A stretch of 64,000 bases of DNA. Source: Adineta ricciae (taxonomy: Eukaryota > Rotifera > Eurotatoria > Adinetida > Adinetidae). The stretch lies in NCBI GenBank assembly GCA_905250025.1, contig CAJNOJ010000213.1:1-64000 (forward strand), read 5' to 3'. Positions 11,501-24,900 of this stretch are shown here, in pieces (positions within the stretch are counted from its first letter, which is position 1; every line of letters starts with the position of its first letter). The translations under genes were made by a program, and so were the position numbers. The notes below the pieces were generated by a model. The model was given only the letters and a program-made list of their open reading frames with translations, did no database searches and was not told the DNA's origin.

Positions 11501-14500
11501 ATTTGGGACGACTCTGTCGCAACAAATGAGAATCAGCACCGGAAGACAGATTGAAGACTACTTACTTCGAAACTCTGCTCGAAACTTCGCTCCTTGAATG
11601 TGTCAATGTTGACTTTGGAATAATCAGGTAAATTGTCAGTGCTTTGTACCTTTTGTTGGGGAGGTACTGATTCTTTCTTTGGGATTTGATAAAGAGGTTC
11701 TTCAATTGATACTGCTGTATCCAACCGTTCTTGTGATTTGGGAAGACTCTATAAGAAAAAATGGATGTTAGTATCATTTTGTGAGAGAAATTATTAGAAT
11801 TCAAATACTTCGTAGCTCTTTTGAAACGTTCGTTCTTTGAATGTGTCGATATTTACTCGTGAATATACAGATCCACTTTCTGAAGTTTGTTGTATCGGTG
11901 TTGGTGGCGGAGATGAAGTAATAGGTTCACTGCTTGGCAATTGATCGTGGGATTTCTCCGGTAATGAAGATGGTTCGATTTGTTCATTCGTTGCACCCAG
12001 ACGCTCCTCCGATCTCGGTAAACTCTACAGAGAAGATCAAAAAGAAGTTTTAAATCTACTTCCTCAGAAAGCTTTTATTGTCGTATACCTCTGAACTTTT
12101 TTGAAAAGTTCGCTCTTTGAATGTATCAATATTCACTCTTGAATGTAGAAATGAATCGTCTGCAGTCTGTTTCTTCGGTGGTAACGAAACAGTTTCTGTA
12201 GGGGATAATTGTTGATGAGTTTCCTCGACAGGTGGGGTTGCGACCAAACGTTCCTGCGATTTCGGCAGGCTCTATAAAAAAGAAACGGGTCTACGCTTGG
12301 AGAAGATATATGACATTTAAATTGATTTACATCGTAGCTTTTGTCAAACGTTCGCTCTCGAAATGAGTCGATGTTAACTCGAGAGAAAATTGATGAATCG
12401 ATAGCTGTAGTCGATCCGTAAGATGTTGGTGCTTCAGTATTGATTTTCGTGGACGATGATGCTTGATATTGCTCCTCAATTGTTGTTTCCAACCGGTCCT
12501 GTGACTTTGGAAGAGACTAAAACGAAGACATAGTGGTATTTTTTTTATTAAGTTGCATTATTTTACCTCGTAGCTCTGGTCGAATTTGCGCTCCTTGAAA
12601 GTATCAATGTTAACTCGAGGTAAGATAGGTTCATCGTTTCTAATGATAGGTGCTGGTGGCGGTGTTTCGATCAGTGGCGATGGCTCATCTTTTTTCTCTT
12701 CAACAACACTTTGTTTCGGTGCAACAGGTGCTGGAATGGGTGTTACAGACACTTTTTTCTTCTTTTTCTCTGCGGCTTTGGCACCAAAGCACGATGCGCA
12801 TAAACCACTAGTGGATTTCTGGCCTTTTGTCACTGTTAATTTAGGTAACGGTCCAGGTTCCACTAATTCAACAGGTGGCAACTGAACGGATGCACCATGC
12901 AAGTCAAGCGTTGGTTTCTTCACGACGATCTTATGTTCGGACTTCTTCGATGGTATTACAATCGGTGTCTTTTCAGGTTGAACATCAACTGGCTCGATTG
13001 TCGCTGGACGAGGTTCCAGATGATGATGATGACTCTGCACTTTGCGTTCGATTACTTCATGATGAACTTCAACTGGTTCAATTGTAGGTGGTCGAGGTTC
13101 GAGATGAATTTCAGTCTCTTGTTCCACTATTTCTGATAGAGAACTGACCGGTTCGATTGTTTCTACACGAGATTCTTCATGGATTTCCACTTCTTGTTCA
13201 ACTATCGCTTCAGGAGATTCTAATTGAACTTCATCTGTCTGTTCGACTGGCTCGGGTTCTGAATGAATGAGTGGTGCTTCGTGCGCAACTTCAGCTGGAG
13301 TAGAACTTGCTTCTTCTTCGACTGTTTCAGATTTATGAATAACTGCTTGGATGTCAGGTGTTATTGGTCGTTCATATTCCGATGGAGATTTATGCTAAAG
13401 TAAAATATGAAGAACATCAATGCAAAGAACAGTACGTATTCTTACAATAGGTAACACAAATCGATCTTCAAAATCACTCGGCCTATACGACATGTCCATT
13501 CCAGGTCGATCTCGGAAAGCATCAATATAGATCCGTTTACCATCAGACGTAATTGAGTAGTCAACAAGGGTCTTTTCGACAATCGATTTGACCGGTTCTT
13601 GCGGACTATTTGGTTCGCTGACTAAGATCGTCGGTTTGACTGTCGCTGAGCCCTGTTGTTCTGTTCCTGATTTTGGTTTCTTACTTCGAAAGCATGAGAA
13701 CAAGCCACCACTTGATTTACGCTTTTTAGCATGCACGCTTGGTGCTGCTGCTGCTGCTGACGACGGTGGTGGTGTTTTTTCTTTTTGCACTGTAGTCGGA
13801 GCACTTTCTTGTATTGGCGATATTGTTGACAATGCCGGTGATGAAACAACTGTTTCCGACTCTGTCATTTGCTGCGAAAGATTTGGCGACATTCGGTCGT
13901 CATGAATGTTTCTTTGCATTGCTAAATGATCGGATGAAAGTTGTTTTTCTTGGATTTGAATAATGGTCGTGTCTGTTTTATAACCCGCATGATCCGGATT
14001 GAATGTTGTTTGCGCTTCTACAAATCGGCCTGGTTCGGGTGAATAAGCAATGATGCGTGAGTGTTTTGGAAAGAAAAGCGTATTCAAAATTCGACTTTGT
14101 TCTTCGTAAATGCCCAAAGAGTGCAAATACGCAATATCCTTGGGATCCGAACTATCCAAGCGTAATTCTCGAGATAGAATTGCTTGTCCAACAGTCTATA
14201 AAAAGGGAAAAGAAAGTAATGACAAAGAGAAAGAAGATCGAAAATCAATTTACTTTATCTGATCCATGAAAGTCTGATTTAATTATTTGAATAATTTCAT
14301 GATTCAATTCGTATTTATCAATTTGTTCTTGTGTAGCTTTGTCGAGATCAATTTTTTCTTCGTCGTGTAAATCATCACGTTTCGGTACAATTGGTACATC
14401 ATGATGAATAGGTTCGAATTCGATTTTAATTTTACTTGCCAAACTTTCATGTGTTGCTGTCGTCATTGAATAACCCGAGTCCGATTGACTAACATCGTTG

Positions 14501-17500
14501 ATTGACGCATCTTTCGCATCATAAACTGGTAATGATGTACGTGCAACATCGAATTCTAGTTGATCGTACTGATCCTTGTTGTTCAAGATGGCTTCTGCTA
14601 ACGACCGGAATTGTTTTTCGCTGAAATCTAATGTTGGTTCGAATGATGGTTGTAATCGATAAACGAACGGTTCGGTATGAGTGAATTTTTCGAATGGATT
14701 CGTTTCAGCCAGATTAATATCAGTTATATATTCACCAGAACGTCTAACACGGATTAGATTCGATATTGATTCGTCGGATAATGGATGAAAAAGACTTTTA
14801 ATGCGTTGAACCGCTTCATTGGAAAGGCCTAGTTTGGGATCTTCGAGATCGATGTATTCATATGCGATAGCTTCAGCTAATGTAATGGGCTTGTGCTGGG
14901 AAATATCAGCCAGCATTTTGATCAAATGTTCTTCATTATAGATTGGTGAAGTATGCTCTTCCATCTGATCAGTAGATGTGGTTTGTTTCAGCGGTTGTTC
15001 CTCATCAGCATTGATTACTTAAAGGAAAAGGAGGAGAAAAAAATAAATGATTTGTTCTATTTGTTTAATGAGAAAATGAGAATGAACATCGTTCAATAGG
15101 ATTGAATGTCAACGAGTAATTGAATACTAACGATCGATTCTATTCGAGTTAAGTCAAGTGAATTTTCTTCCAGTCCATTCACACCTACCGGTCGTATGAA
15201 TATTTTGTCTCGGCGGTATCCAACACCACTTAGATAAAACAGACCACTTTCGAAGTCTCATTGTACGTTAACAAATATATTATCTTGCTGATCTACGCTT
15301 GTACACACGAATGGAGAAAAGATTTTCTCTTAGTCAATCATTCGTTCACTCGTCCTTAGGTAAACAGTATTCGACATGCGCATCTGTCATCAATGTGTCT
15401 ATTATTTGCCCAATGGTCGCGTCAAAATGTGATGTGTATATATCAATAAAATAAAACACGACCTTTTGCCTTCGACTCGTCATATATCAATCGGGCTGAA
15501 AGAATCCTTCCTTTTCTTCTCACTTTACCTCGGAACGTATTAATTGCTTATGACGCGATGAGAGACGCTCATCTTCCAGATAATTGAGATAACCGACCGA
15601 CTTACCCATGCCGATATCTTTTCAGTTCTGCGCTGTACATAATTGCGAGAGCAAATCGTGTGCCTATTAACCGCAAGCTATAACAGACGGCTAACTATGT
15701 CGTCGATGAGCTCAAATGATGCAACCATGGATAGAAAGCAAAGAAGAAATCGAATGGGAAACTTATGCGGATTAATAATGGTTCGTTAATCTTATAATCA
15801 ATTTGTTTTCTAATGTTTAGAGATTTTCATCTCTTGAATTCACAAGATTCGAAGTCGAAGATTCATTAATATACTAATTATTTGTCTGATTCGATTAAGA
15901 GTATGATTCTCTCTGTCATTTTTTGCATTGGTATGTGTCAAGAGAAGCAAACGGTGCTCGAGCTCCACTGATTAGATAATAAACGTATGAATTCGTATGT
16001 ATTTTTTGTCTTGATTTATCTACCGGGAAGAAATGTATTGAGAACGTTCTTCTCGTTATACATATATAGAATGTTATGCTAACGGAAAAGCCAACTAAGC
16101 ATCAAGGTTAATCTCAAGCATCTCAATGCGTAACTCCAATGCAAAGAAAACACTCTTGAAGAAATCAATCGTTTACCTTTCTCGATTAGTGCATCATGAT
16201 GAGTATCAGTTGCTTGCTGTTGTTGAATTGCTTCTAATGGCTTCGCTTGCTGTTCATGTTCATTAAAATATGTTTGCACAATCTTAAGATAATCATTATT
16301 TTCATGAATATTCTGAATATCGTTTTCATTGTGAATCGTGGAGAATGTATTCAACAAGTTCGATTGTTTCGTCGTCAGCAGATTATGGTAGGTGTTAACA
16401 ATCGGTTGCAGAGAGAAATTTGCCGAAAGATAATTGGAATACTCGTCTGTTAATTGATCGGACATTTGTGACCACGATTGACATCGATCATAACGTAATA
16501 AATCCAGAATACGTGATGAGAGTTTTCGTGCTTTTCTATCATCATCGTTGGATGTGTATAAATTCGACGGAGCGAAGACTTTCGAATGAATGTATTCAAT
16601 TAATAAAGATTTCTTGTCAATAATCAATTGCTTTATGTCCGCGGAAATTAATTGTTGACCTTGAGTTTGTGTATCAATGGTTGGTTGATTGACAACTGGT
16701 GTTGGTGGAACTACTGAAGGAGTTGTCTTTATTTGCTCAGTGGGAGCGACAACGAGTTTGTCTTTTTCATTGTCATCATCCACGCCACGGGTACACGAGC
16801 AGAGTTTCGATTTCTTTTTCTTTTTCTTGACTTCCACTGGTTTTGTTGGCGATACAGTTGATAATGGAACGATGGTTTCGGCGACTGGACCTCGTCCAAC
16901 GACAGTTGATTCAGCAAGAACTGGTTTTTCTTCCGGATGAAGTTGTTTCACTGGACTATCGGTTGGAAAATCTTTCGCAGTGACAATTTCATTCTTCGGT
17001 TCATAATGCGTTTCTTTAACTGTTGTAACACGCGGATGATCAGTCCAATATGCTGATGACGATGATGGTAAGAGTCGATTGACGTCATCAATGCCTAATT
17101 CTCGTTTAGCACGTTCGAGATCATGCTGATCATTGATGGTGATTGTTCGAGTAATTTCGGTGACTTCGGTTTTAACAACCTTTGTTATCATATGATGAGT
17201 TTCCGGATCTTGTGCAATAGTTTTTTTCGTTTCGATTTTTTTCTTCACTTTGCATTCGAGATCTTTATCTTCTTCGACAGTTGTGACGATTTCTTCGATC
17301 ATACCTTCATCGTCGGATTGAATGATTGTGTCTTCGTCTTCCGGATTGCCACGATCAATACTTCGACCACCGACAAATCGAGTTTTAGCTTTGTTTAACT
17401 CATCTGATGCGACTTGTTCGATTGATTCAATGGTTGATTCCATTGCAGTTTTGTGTTTTTGCGAATTCATTTTCGAATTGTCAATTAATTGTTCGTTAGA

Positions 17501-18927
17501 AACTAATGTTTGGTCCGAGCGAGGTTTATCAACGAGAATTCTAAACACAAAAGAGACACATTTTCGAATTTGAAATTACCCTAATGCCGCTTGGCACCAT
17601 CATTTTCCTATTAATATACTCGGTCAATGTCACAACTAAGTTGAAACAAGGTTCTCTTTTCTTTTTTTTCTAAAGAGTAATCTTTTGTAGTGGTTATTAT
17701 CCTTGGCCACCTTTCCTAGCGACATCTGTTCCTTCCAATGTGGCATCAAGAGAGACGAAGAAAAACTTTTATTCTGATAAAAATTCAATCGACATCAGGG
17801 GAATATCAGATTGAATCAATAAATAAGTTGCTTAGAAATGTATATACGTAGGCAAAGAAAAGACGATTAGCAAACATGAAATCATTCGTAGGATCGAGAT
17901 TTTATTACAAAAATAAAAACTATCGTTTTCCTCTGTGTCGCCTTGTTCAAATAAACGCCTGACAAGAAAAATCAATCATAGAAGAATAGATTATCAAATG
18001 GTTAATATGCTTTGTGTTAATCTCAAGGGACCACGGCTAATCTCAAATCACTCAATAAATATATCGATATTCATTTTACCGAAAATTGTGTATCTCAACT
18101 TCTGCACTATCGATACAGAACATATCAGGTAAAAAGAATAGTGACATGTAGGACAATCTAATTTTTTCTAGGTAAACCGGCGGTTTCAAGTATTTACGAA
18201 AGTATCAATCGCAATCATGCAGAAGAACGAAGGAGAAGAAAAGAATTATTTATTATTTGATTTGATACGATGACGTCGTCAACGTATAATTAAACCAAAA
18301 GAGAGGAAAGTGATTCTGTTGTTATATTATTCATATCTTGTAGATTTAATTTCAGTTCACAGAACAGAACATACAACTCGTTCTCTAATTTTTCTTAAGT
18401 GAGTTCGGGCATCTACATGTACAAGCACTCGCGCATCATCTAAGTGAGTTTCAAATAAATGTGAATCAATACATGAATCGTTCTTTCCTCTCGAGCAGCT
18501 AATTTCATTGACTAACAATACGTTATGTGTACATGCACACATACACGAAGTTCGAATGTATACTTCACTTAGCGTTTTTTTCTTATTCATTCATACATAC
18601 ATTCATTTATCAAATAAAAAATGCAATCATTATAATAATTATCAACAAAAGCAATGCGTCTTACCGAAATCGTTTCTTTCGTAACACATAGGGCATTAGT
18701 TGCTTATGAGTTCTGGGCGTTAGTAAAAGTGTATACGATCCATTTCTTTCCACGACAAGATCGACTCCTGTGAGATGCATACGCGTTGTTGTGTTTAGAG
18801 TGTTATCAGTTGCAACATTAGCTGGTGAGTTAGCTAATGTTGTGCTTGGCAATGTATTGTTGGGTGTTGCACCGGGTTCAGCAGACATTGGTGCTTGGAC
18901 TAATAAACGGGCGTTCGAGCAGCCCAT
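5535..18927 (-). CDS. Very large acyl-anchored, Cys/Lys-cluster, repeat-rich scaffold protein
   Basis: Not a family I recognise. The start is set by exon 18665-18927, opening MGCSNARLLVQAP: Gly2 plus Cys3 is the usual N-myristoylation/palmitoylation arrangement. Further exons: 16177-17540, a tentative 15132-15256, 14254-15017, 13446-14195, 12567-13394, seven repeat exons (12331-12516, 12089-12271, 11809-12024, 11566-11748, 11349-11513, 11110-11292, 10850-11044), 10663-10785, 9502-10347, 8809-9453, 7775-8503, 7604-7692, 6067-7546, 5855-5977 and 5535-5783 (TAA). The total is about 3,200 codons. Cys pairs beside basic runs recur five times (LCSCTRG, LFSCFRS, LCASCFG, FCSCFGT, SCLTCG). There is an LP-rich AHNAK/periaxin-like stretch (VPNVQLPDVQ) and a recurring helical unit (YxxLKxxLxxEH). 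There is no signal peptide or membrane span. I infer a cytoplasmic scaffold lying on a membrane or cortex. The link across the weak 15.1-15.3 kb exon could be wrong, which would make this two genes. Confidence 0.75.
10663..12516 (-). repeat. Tandem array of one-unit exons (VNIDTFKER repeats) in the scaffold gene
   Basis: Seven consecutive exons of 165-216 nt each encode one 55-72 residue unit. A unit begins SLPKSxERL, has a variable middle often with EExHYQLP, and ends YSxVNIDTFKERTFDKSFE or a close variant. Every exon starts and ends in phase 0, so any number can be joined without a shift. Introns are about 55-65 nt. The exon before the array (12567-13394) ends with the second half of a unit, and the exon after it (10663-10785) begins with the first half. 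Unit boundaries therefore coincide with introns, as expected from repeated exon duplication. A diverged copy (RIYIDAFRDRPGMDMSY) lies near 13500. Confidence 0.9.
15132..15256 (-). other. Tentative linking exon of the scaffold gene
   Basis: An open stretch reads FYLSGVGYRRDKIFIRPVG. An AG at 15257-15258 gives the phase expected from the upstream donor at 16176, but it has no pyrimidine tract. Two donors are possible: CCG before GTAGGT near 15188, or ATC before GTTAGT near 15131. Neither joins the next exon in the right phase from its obvious acceptor at 15018. This is the weakest point in the gene model. Confidence 0.35.
15257..16176 (-). other. Long intron or intergenic gap within the scaffold locus
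   Basis: About 0.9 kb with no convincing coding sequence on either strand. If the scaffold is one gene this is an intron. If not, it holds the 3' end of an N-terminal gene and the promoter of a second one starting near 15.0 kb. Reading frames here are short and interrupted. Confidence 0.45.
17541..18664 (-). other. First intron of the scaffold gene
   Basis: About 1.1 kb between the MGCS exon (donor GTAAG, phase 2) and the second exon (acceptor TTTGTGTTTAG). The phases match: CG plus A gives an arginine codon. No exon is seen inside. It is far longer than most introns in this window, which is common for first introns carrying regulatory sites. Confidence 0.65.
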
Positions 18928-21900
18928 CGTTTGTTCACTGAGTATCTGTCCTTACAATCTAGACCATAAGACGACACATGGATGTATCGAGCGAGTAAAC
19001 ATAGAGAGAGAGAGAGAAATAGAGAAACAAAGGTGCCAGTGGTATTTGGCTGCTACTATACTGTATATAATAGTGTCGAAAAAGAGAAAGAAAGAGAGGG
19101 AAAGCAAAAACTTGTTCGTCAAACGATGGTGAAGAAAAACCGTCGAGGAAAATTGTGATAGAAGAAAAGCATTTTTTTTAAATGTCAAAGTTGGCAGTGG
19201 TTGGATGGTAGAACTGGAATCTTCTTCTTCTTCTTTTTCTTCTTGTTCGTCTCTTTTTGTCGTTGTTAAAAAAAAGGAATAAGAAGACGATTCATAAACG
19301 ACCGACCGATGACGAAAGAAAAGAGAGAGACAGAGGGGAGAAGACGACAGCGACAACCGAGCAGAATGAGTTCTTTCTTTTTCTCTTTTATACATCACCA
19401 CTTTTTTTCCCTCAGACATCGGCATGCATTCGGGTTTTTTTTTCTCCTCTTCCAGTTCGTGTGGCAAAAGCGTCCGCCTATTATCGCTTTGCATTTTAGT
19501 TAAAAATAGAAGAAAGAGAAGCAAGGAAAGAAAAACTCAACGACATCGTCACTGCTTTTCTATGTTCATTGATAGGCCAGCTTTTCCATTAGCGCAAATA
19601 CAAAAGAGAGGCAAACAATAGCAAAAGAAAATACAATACTTTTCTCCTCTATCCTTGCTCAAGGAGTAAAACTAGAGAGACTGGTTATACACCGTTCGTT
19701 CTTTTTTCCGGGTCGCTCGATTTATAATCATGATGATGATGATCATCATCATCCTCATCCATTCTTTGATCAAATGTGCCGATTAGATTACGTAGGCTAT
19801 ATGAATGGCAATGAAGGCCGCTTTTCTCAATCGTATCTAGCGTAACTCGAGAACATCCAAGTATGCCGCAAGAACGAACAGAGAAGGAAAATTGATTGTT
19901 GTTGTTGTTATGCAAATGTAAAGGCAACATCCTTTGCTTTTCTCCTTCTTCTTCGATTTTCAATGGTAAGCACGATCCGTACTACTTATTGATGTATGTA
20001 TAATGAACATCTGCCAAGCGCATATCTCGCAACCGAGCAAGAAGGCAAAAAAAAAGACGACAAGTGTCTTTACAAATGATAGATGTACATACGCAAGCAC
20101 TACGTCCTTGTACCAAGAATAAACAGTGATGATAATAGAAGAGCAAATGGATTTCGTATATTACATGAGTATAATTAAATGAGACAAGTTTGTCCTCCCC
20201 ACTTTCCCTGACGTATGTACATATGTATACGCAAAATATGATTATCGATACCAATTACAAATCTCGTTCGGATTGATATGCAGAATAGAAAAGCACGATC
20301 TTTGATGATACAAATATACATGTATATATATTTACTCACAGTAATGATCGTGATGACGATGACGTAACCGGACGTGAAAACATATCAAACAATTGACATT
20401 TCTCGTTTCTTTTTTCACATTCTCATTTGGCAATTGTATGCTCACACGCGAGGTGTTACTAGCGATTATCTCGGAACATGTCCGTTATTGAATCGCATTC
20501 AGACCGATTGCAATCATTTCCTCTCCTTCTTTTTTACTAAACCAGACAAAACACAAAGTCATAACTTCTGTCTGTCCTCACGGATCTCATTGAATTTCGA
20601 TTAGAAGCTTTCTTTCTTTCTTTTTTTTCTGTCTTGACAGAGAACTGTTCAATCAATAGGGACGATGCATCTCGAAGATTAATTTTTTCCTGCACTTATT
20701 ACGGAAGTCAATTAAAACAGGCGATCATATCGAGACAGACATGTGCAAATCATTCCTAATCAAAAAAAAATGAATGAATGAAAGAAAGGTCAAGCATTGG
20801 TCACCTAGTCAATGGGGCTTGTCATATTTTTTCCTTCTCACAATACGACAATTGATCAGTTCTAGTGTATATACTTGTCAATAACAAAAAAATGAGGTCT
20901 TCGCATGCAACAAGATCTATACACACATATATGTCATTTCTAGTGGCATGTTCGAAAATAAGAAAAAAGAGTCTTAAGTATATTTACACTTAAAAGCAAA
21001 AGACACTATAACACTTCATTTCTTTTGATTTTAAAGGAAATTACTTTTTATTCAAGTATCAGACGAAGACAAAGTATCTCAATAAAAAGTCCTTGATCAG
21101 AGAAATGGCATATGAGGGGTGACAGCTTGCTTCGTATAATGGTCTACATTTAACAAATATAACTTTAGTTTCACTTCAATTGTTGTCCGTACTTGGCCCG
21201 ATGGCCTAGTTATTCTTTGTTCCATATATTTATCTATGCGACAATATGAAAACCTAGGCACAGATGTGATCCGCCTACTTCGCCAAACAAAATATTTCTC
21301 GACCTTTTCCGTCTTCTTCTCCTCCGCCGCATGTTGATATGATCACGTCGATCAGACATAAACATATTGAAAAGTTATCTACTACGACAAAAACACAATT
21401 GATTTAATCAGGAAAAAAAACCGCATCGATGTCAATTGATTGTATGTGAATACAGTGACACAGATGGCTCATAAATATTGTTGTCCTTCTTGCTCATTCT
21501 AACGAGCTATTTTTCAAGATAGAATATACCTGGGAGAGTTTGAGATGAACAAAATCGAGAGCGAAGACAAAACGACAGATCATAGCGATTCCCTTGATAA
21601 ATTATCGCTATGAAACAACCTCGGTACATTAGATTAATGATCTTACCTTCTGGATAGTTAAGAGAACAAATTCTAACAAGCAAAAGTCGTCGGCAACGGG
21701 CGCTACAAATTAAGCATGGATGTATGCATGCATGAGAAACAATCATAACGATGAATAGATTGATGTCATATTAACAGTAGTTCGTTATTTCTCTAATACA
21801 TAGATATATCGAGCAAATGGATGCGTGAAATATCTCGTTCTTTTCGGAAATTATTATGCTTTTTTGTGTCTGTCTTCTAATCAAGCAGGATGATTGACTT

Positions 21901-24900
21901 GTACAAGCTGTTCATTCTATCTTACGCGACAGATTATCGAACTACTTACGGATAGTCTTCTCGTATGGTTTGAAGTTTGCGGTTTAGTTCAACTTTGCTC
22001 GAGTATAAAGAATATCAAATGATACGTTTGTCTTGTTCTTCTAAAATAAATAAAGATACATTCTAGGAGCGAAATCTCATCATAGAAATAGAGATATGGA
22101 TACAGTTAGAAGTCTATGATTAATGCTTCCATCGATAGAGGACACTACCAAACATCTATACAGATATCTGCTTCCGATAAACAAAAAATATATCGTTTGA
22201 TATTTCAATAAGCAATCAGAGACAAGAGAAAAGCCGCATAGTTCTATCAAGATTTCTTCTAATCTATACAAAATGTACATCAAGAATCGATTAACATCTG
22301 GTCTCATAGCTGTGCCAAATATTTCCGTATAGGACTCTCTCGTTGTCGAATGTGGGCGCCGAATTTTACCTTATATGTTAATAATAATCAAGTTGGATTG
22401 GTTATTGTACAGAATGTTTGAACTAGAACACTTGGTTTTTGAGTTTTTCAATGTTCTAATCTTGTTTGTTCTGCGAGTTATGCACACACGTACACAAGTT
22501 ATTGCTCGATTCACTGAAGTGAACGGATTTGAAGAAAAGATTTAATAAAGTATGAATAAAAATAAATAAATAAACGTATTTAGTTGGTCAAGGTTGTGGA
22601 TAAATCACCTTGAGAAGAATAAGAAATCGAATGATTGAATTCGATGTAAATTTCTTGTAAGAATGTAATGATAAGAAGAAAAGAAGAAGTAACAAAGAAC
22701 AAGACCAAACGTTCGTTGAGATATAAAGTATTTAGTAGATTTAATAAAAGAGAAGGTAAGAGCCAAGAAATGATGTGTTGAAAATAGAAGTCGACGCAAT
22801 CAAATCGAGGCTAAAACAAACAGAATTTGATTGATTGTTATCAAACACGAGAAAGGTAGTTGGCATCTGCATGCGTTGTTTTAGCGCAAAAACTTACCGA
22901 GAGGAGAAAAAGAGTCTTCTATTGTTTATCGACTAAGTCGATCGTAGCACATCGGAAACTTAATGATCTTCATTACGACTTTCGTAGTTCTTCGAATATT
23001 TATGTGAGTAGAAATCCCTCGTACGTGTGTAGATAAATAGATAAATAGATTTGTCTGTGTCACTGCATAACAAAGGACAACGAGAAAGAGGGAGAGAGAG
23101 TGAAAAAACATTAATATCTGAATGACATCAAGCGTTGTAGCCAATTTCTGTCAATCGATCTTAACAACATCGACCAGAAAACATCGATTTGTGTGTATAC
23201 AAAAAAACATCGGTAGAACATGTGTATGTATTAGCGAAAGAAGCACAAGTAGTTGTTCTAGCGACAGATTTGTCTCGTTCGACAAAGAAACGATTTGCCG
23301 GGAAAACCCTACGGATAATAACTGAATCAGCAGTACAGACAATTAAGTGACTTGATTTATGTGTCAATGTACTTGACCATTTACTCGGGGGAGGTATTGT
23401 CTTCAGCCTAGAAAAAGACGCGAATGATTTTCATCTTTTCCTACTCTCATGAGAAGCAACTAAAAAAAAAAGAAAGGACAGCGATTACGCATTCTGACAT
23501 CTAACCCCTACATTTAGTTCAACTAGCAACTGGTTTCTTATTGTCATTTTCTGTATACTAATATCTTGCTATCAGCTCAATCTTATGCATTGACGAGAGC
23601 ATCTGAACGGTTTTGTTGATGAAAAAAAAAGTTAGATTATATAACTCGACACTTACCTTGACTTGCCGATTACAAAAGTCTTCTCTCCGTTGTCATTCGA
23701 CTAACCTTAATCCTACATCTACGAATAGATTATCGCCATCAGCTTGAAATGCCAAAGAAACTCTTCTCATTTACATACGTAAACGTTTTCAACAAATTAC
23801 CTCTACTCTTGAACATCGTCGAGTAAACATAGTTGTCAACATGATGATTACTAGCAGCTTCTAACGATCGTATTGACATGGAACTATTATCAGTGATTAT
23901 TAGATTGCAAAAGTTGCTCGTCCATATCTCTCACTAATATTAACTGTTGACAAGTGCTCTTCAAACTTTCATTTTCCTCACCGTTTACCTTCACCTTACA
24001 GAACACCATCATAAACTACAATAACCTCTTACATCTTTCTCTTTTCTTTGCTACTTCTTCTTCGTTTTTTTCTCCGTTTGTGTTCCCATTTTGCGAGACA
24101 ACAAAATCAATTAGATTGACTATAAACGAGAATAGGTGAGCGTGTGTGAGTCGTGCACAGGTTTTTTTCTCTATTTTGTCTCTACATTTTTTTCTTCCGC
24201 TTTTTTTCAATTCTTCCTTCTTTTTTGCTACTTAGTTATGTATGAAAGGCCTTCAAGCATATAGACAGGCAAACAGGCTATACTCAAGGCTACAATTTAC
24301 CAATGGATGATAAAAAGTATAAAGATGAAACTCGACACGAGCTCTAGTTTGCTGTATCAACGTCATCGACGAACGATAACAGTAATACTTATATAGATAT
24401 CTCAAATACAACTAACTTTCTAGTCTTGCTAACGACAACTCTCGTAATCGGACACTAGGAAGAATCGATTTGCTGTCTTTTGCCATGTCAATAGAATCTC
24501 TCACAATGCTTTCAATAGTAACAACATGTACTATGATCTAGGAATCTGATCGCAGTATAGATTATACTCACGTACAAAAAAGAGAAAGAACATAATCTCA
24601 TCTGCAGATAAAACGAAACTAAGTCATTATTATTTACATCAAATATGTTTACATGGTCAGACATTCTGCACTCGTGTTCTATAGGTCATAGCCATCACGC
24701 ACCTTTTCCTCTTTTGAGCTAAGAAAAACTGTCATTTTCTCGTGAAATATCAGTTCGAACAGCGAATGACACTGCCTATCAGTTCTATTTGCCGTGATGT
24801 CTCATTTAAATTAAACATAGGTCGTTGTTTTCCTTTCTAATCAAATTTCTGCTCTACTATTCTCGATGTCAATAAAAGGTGATCTTATAAATATTTATTC

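Noticed and set aside
12586..13136. Plus-strand frames opposite the repeat exons
   Set aside because: Shadows of the scaffold coding strand; the minus frame carries the conserved repeats and the splice sites.
18952..19524. 190-codon minus frame rich in Ser, Glu and Lys
   Set aside because: Produced by GA/CT-rich tracts upstream of the scaffold start. No domain and no splice continuation.
19725..19760. GAT/ATC-rich palindromic run as a possible cruciform or element end
   Set aside because: A simple trinucleotide repeat on both sides; no paired copy or target duplication found nearby.
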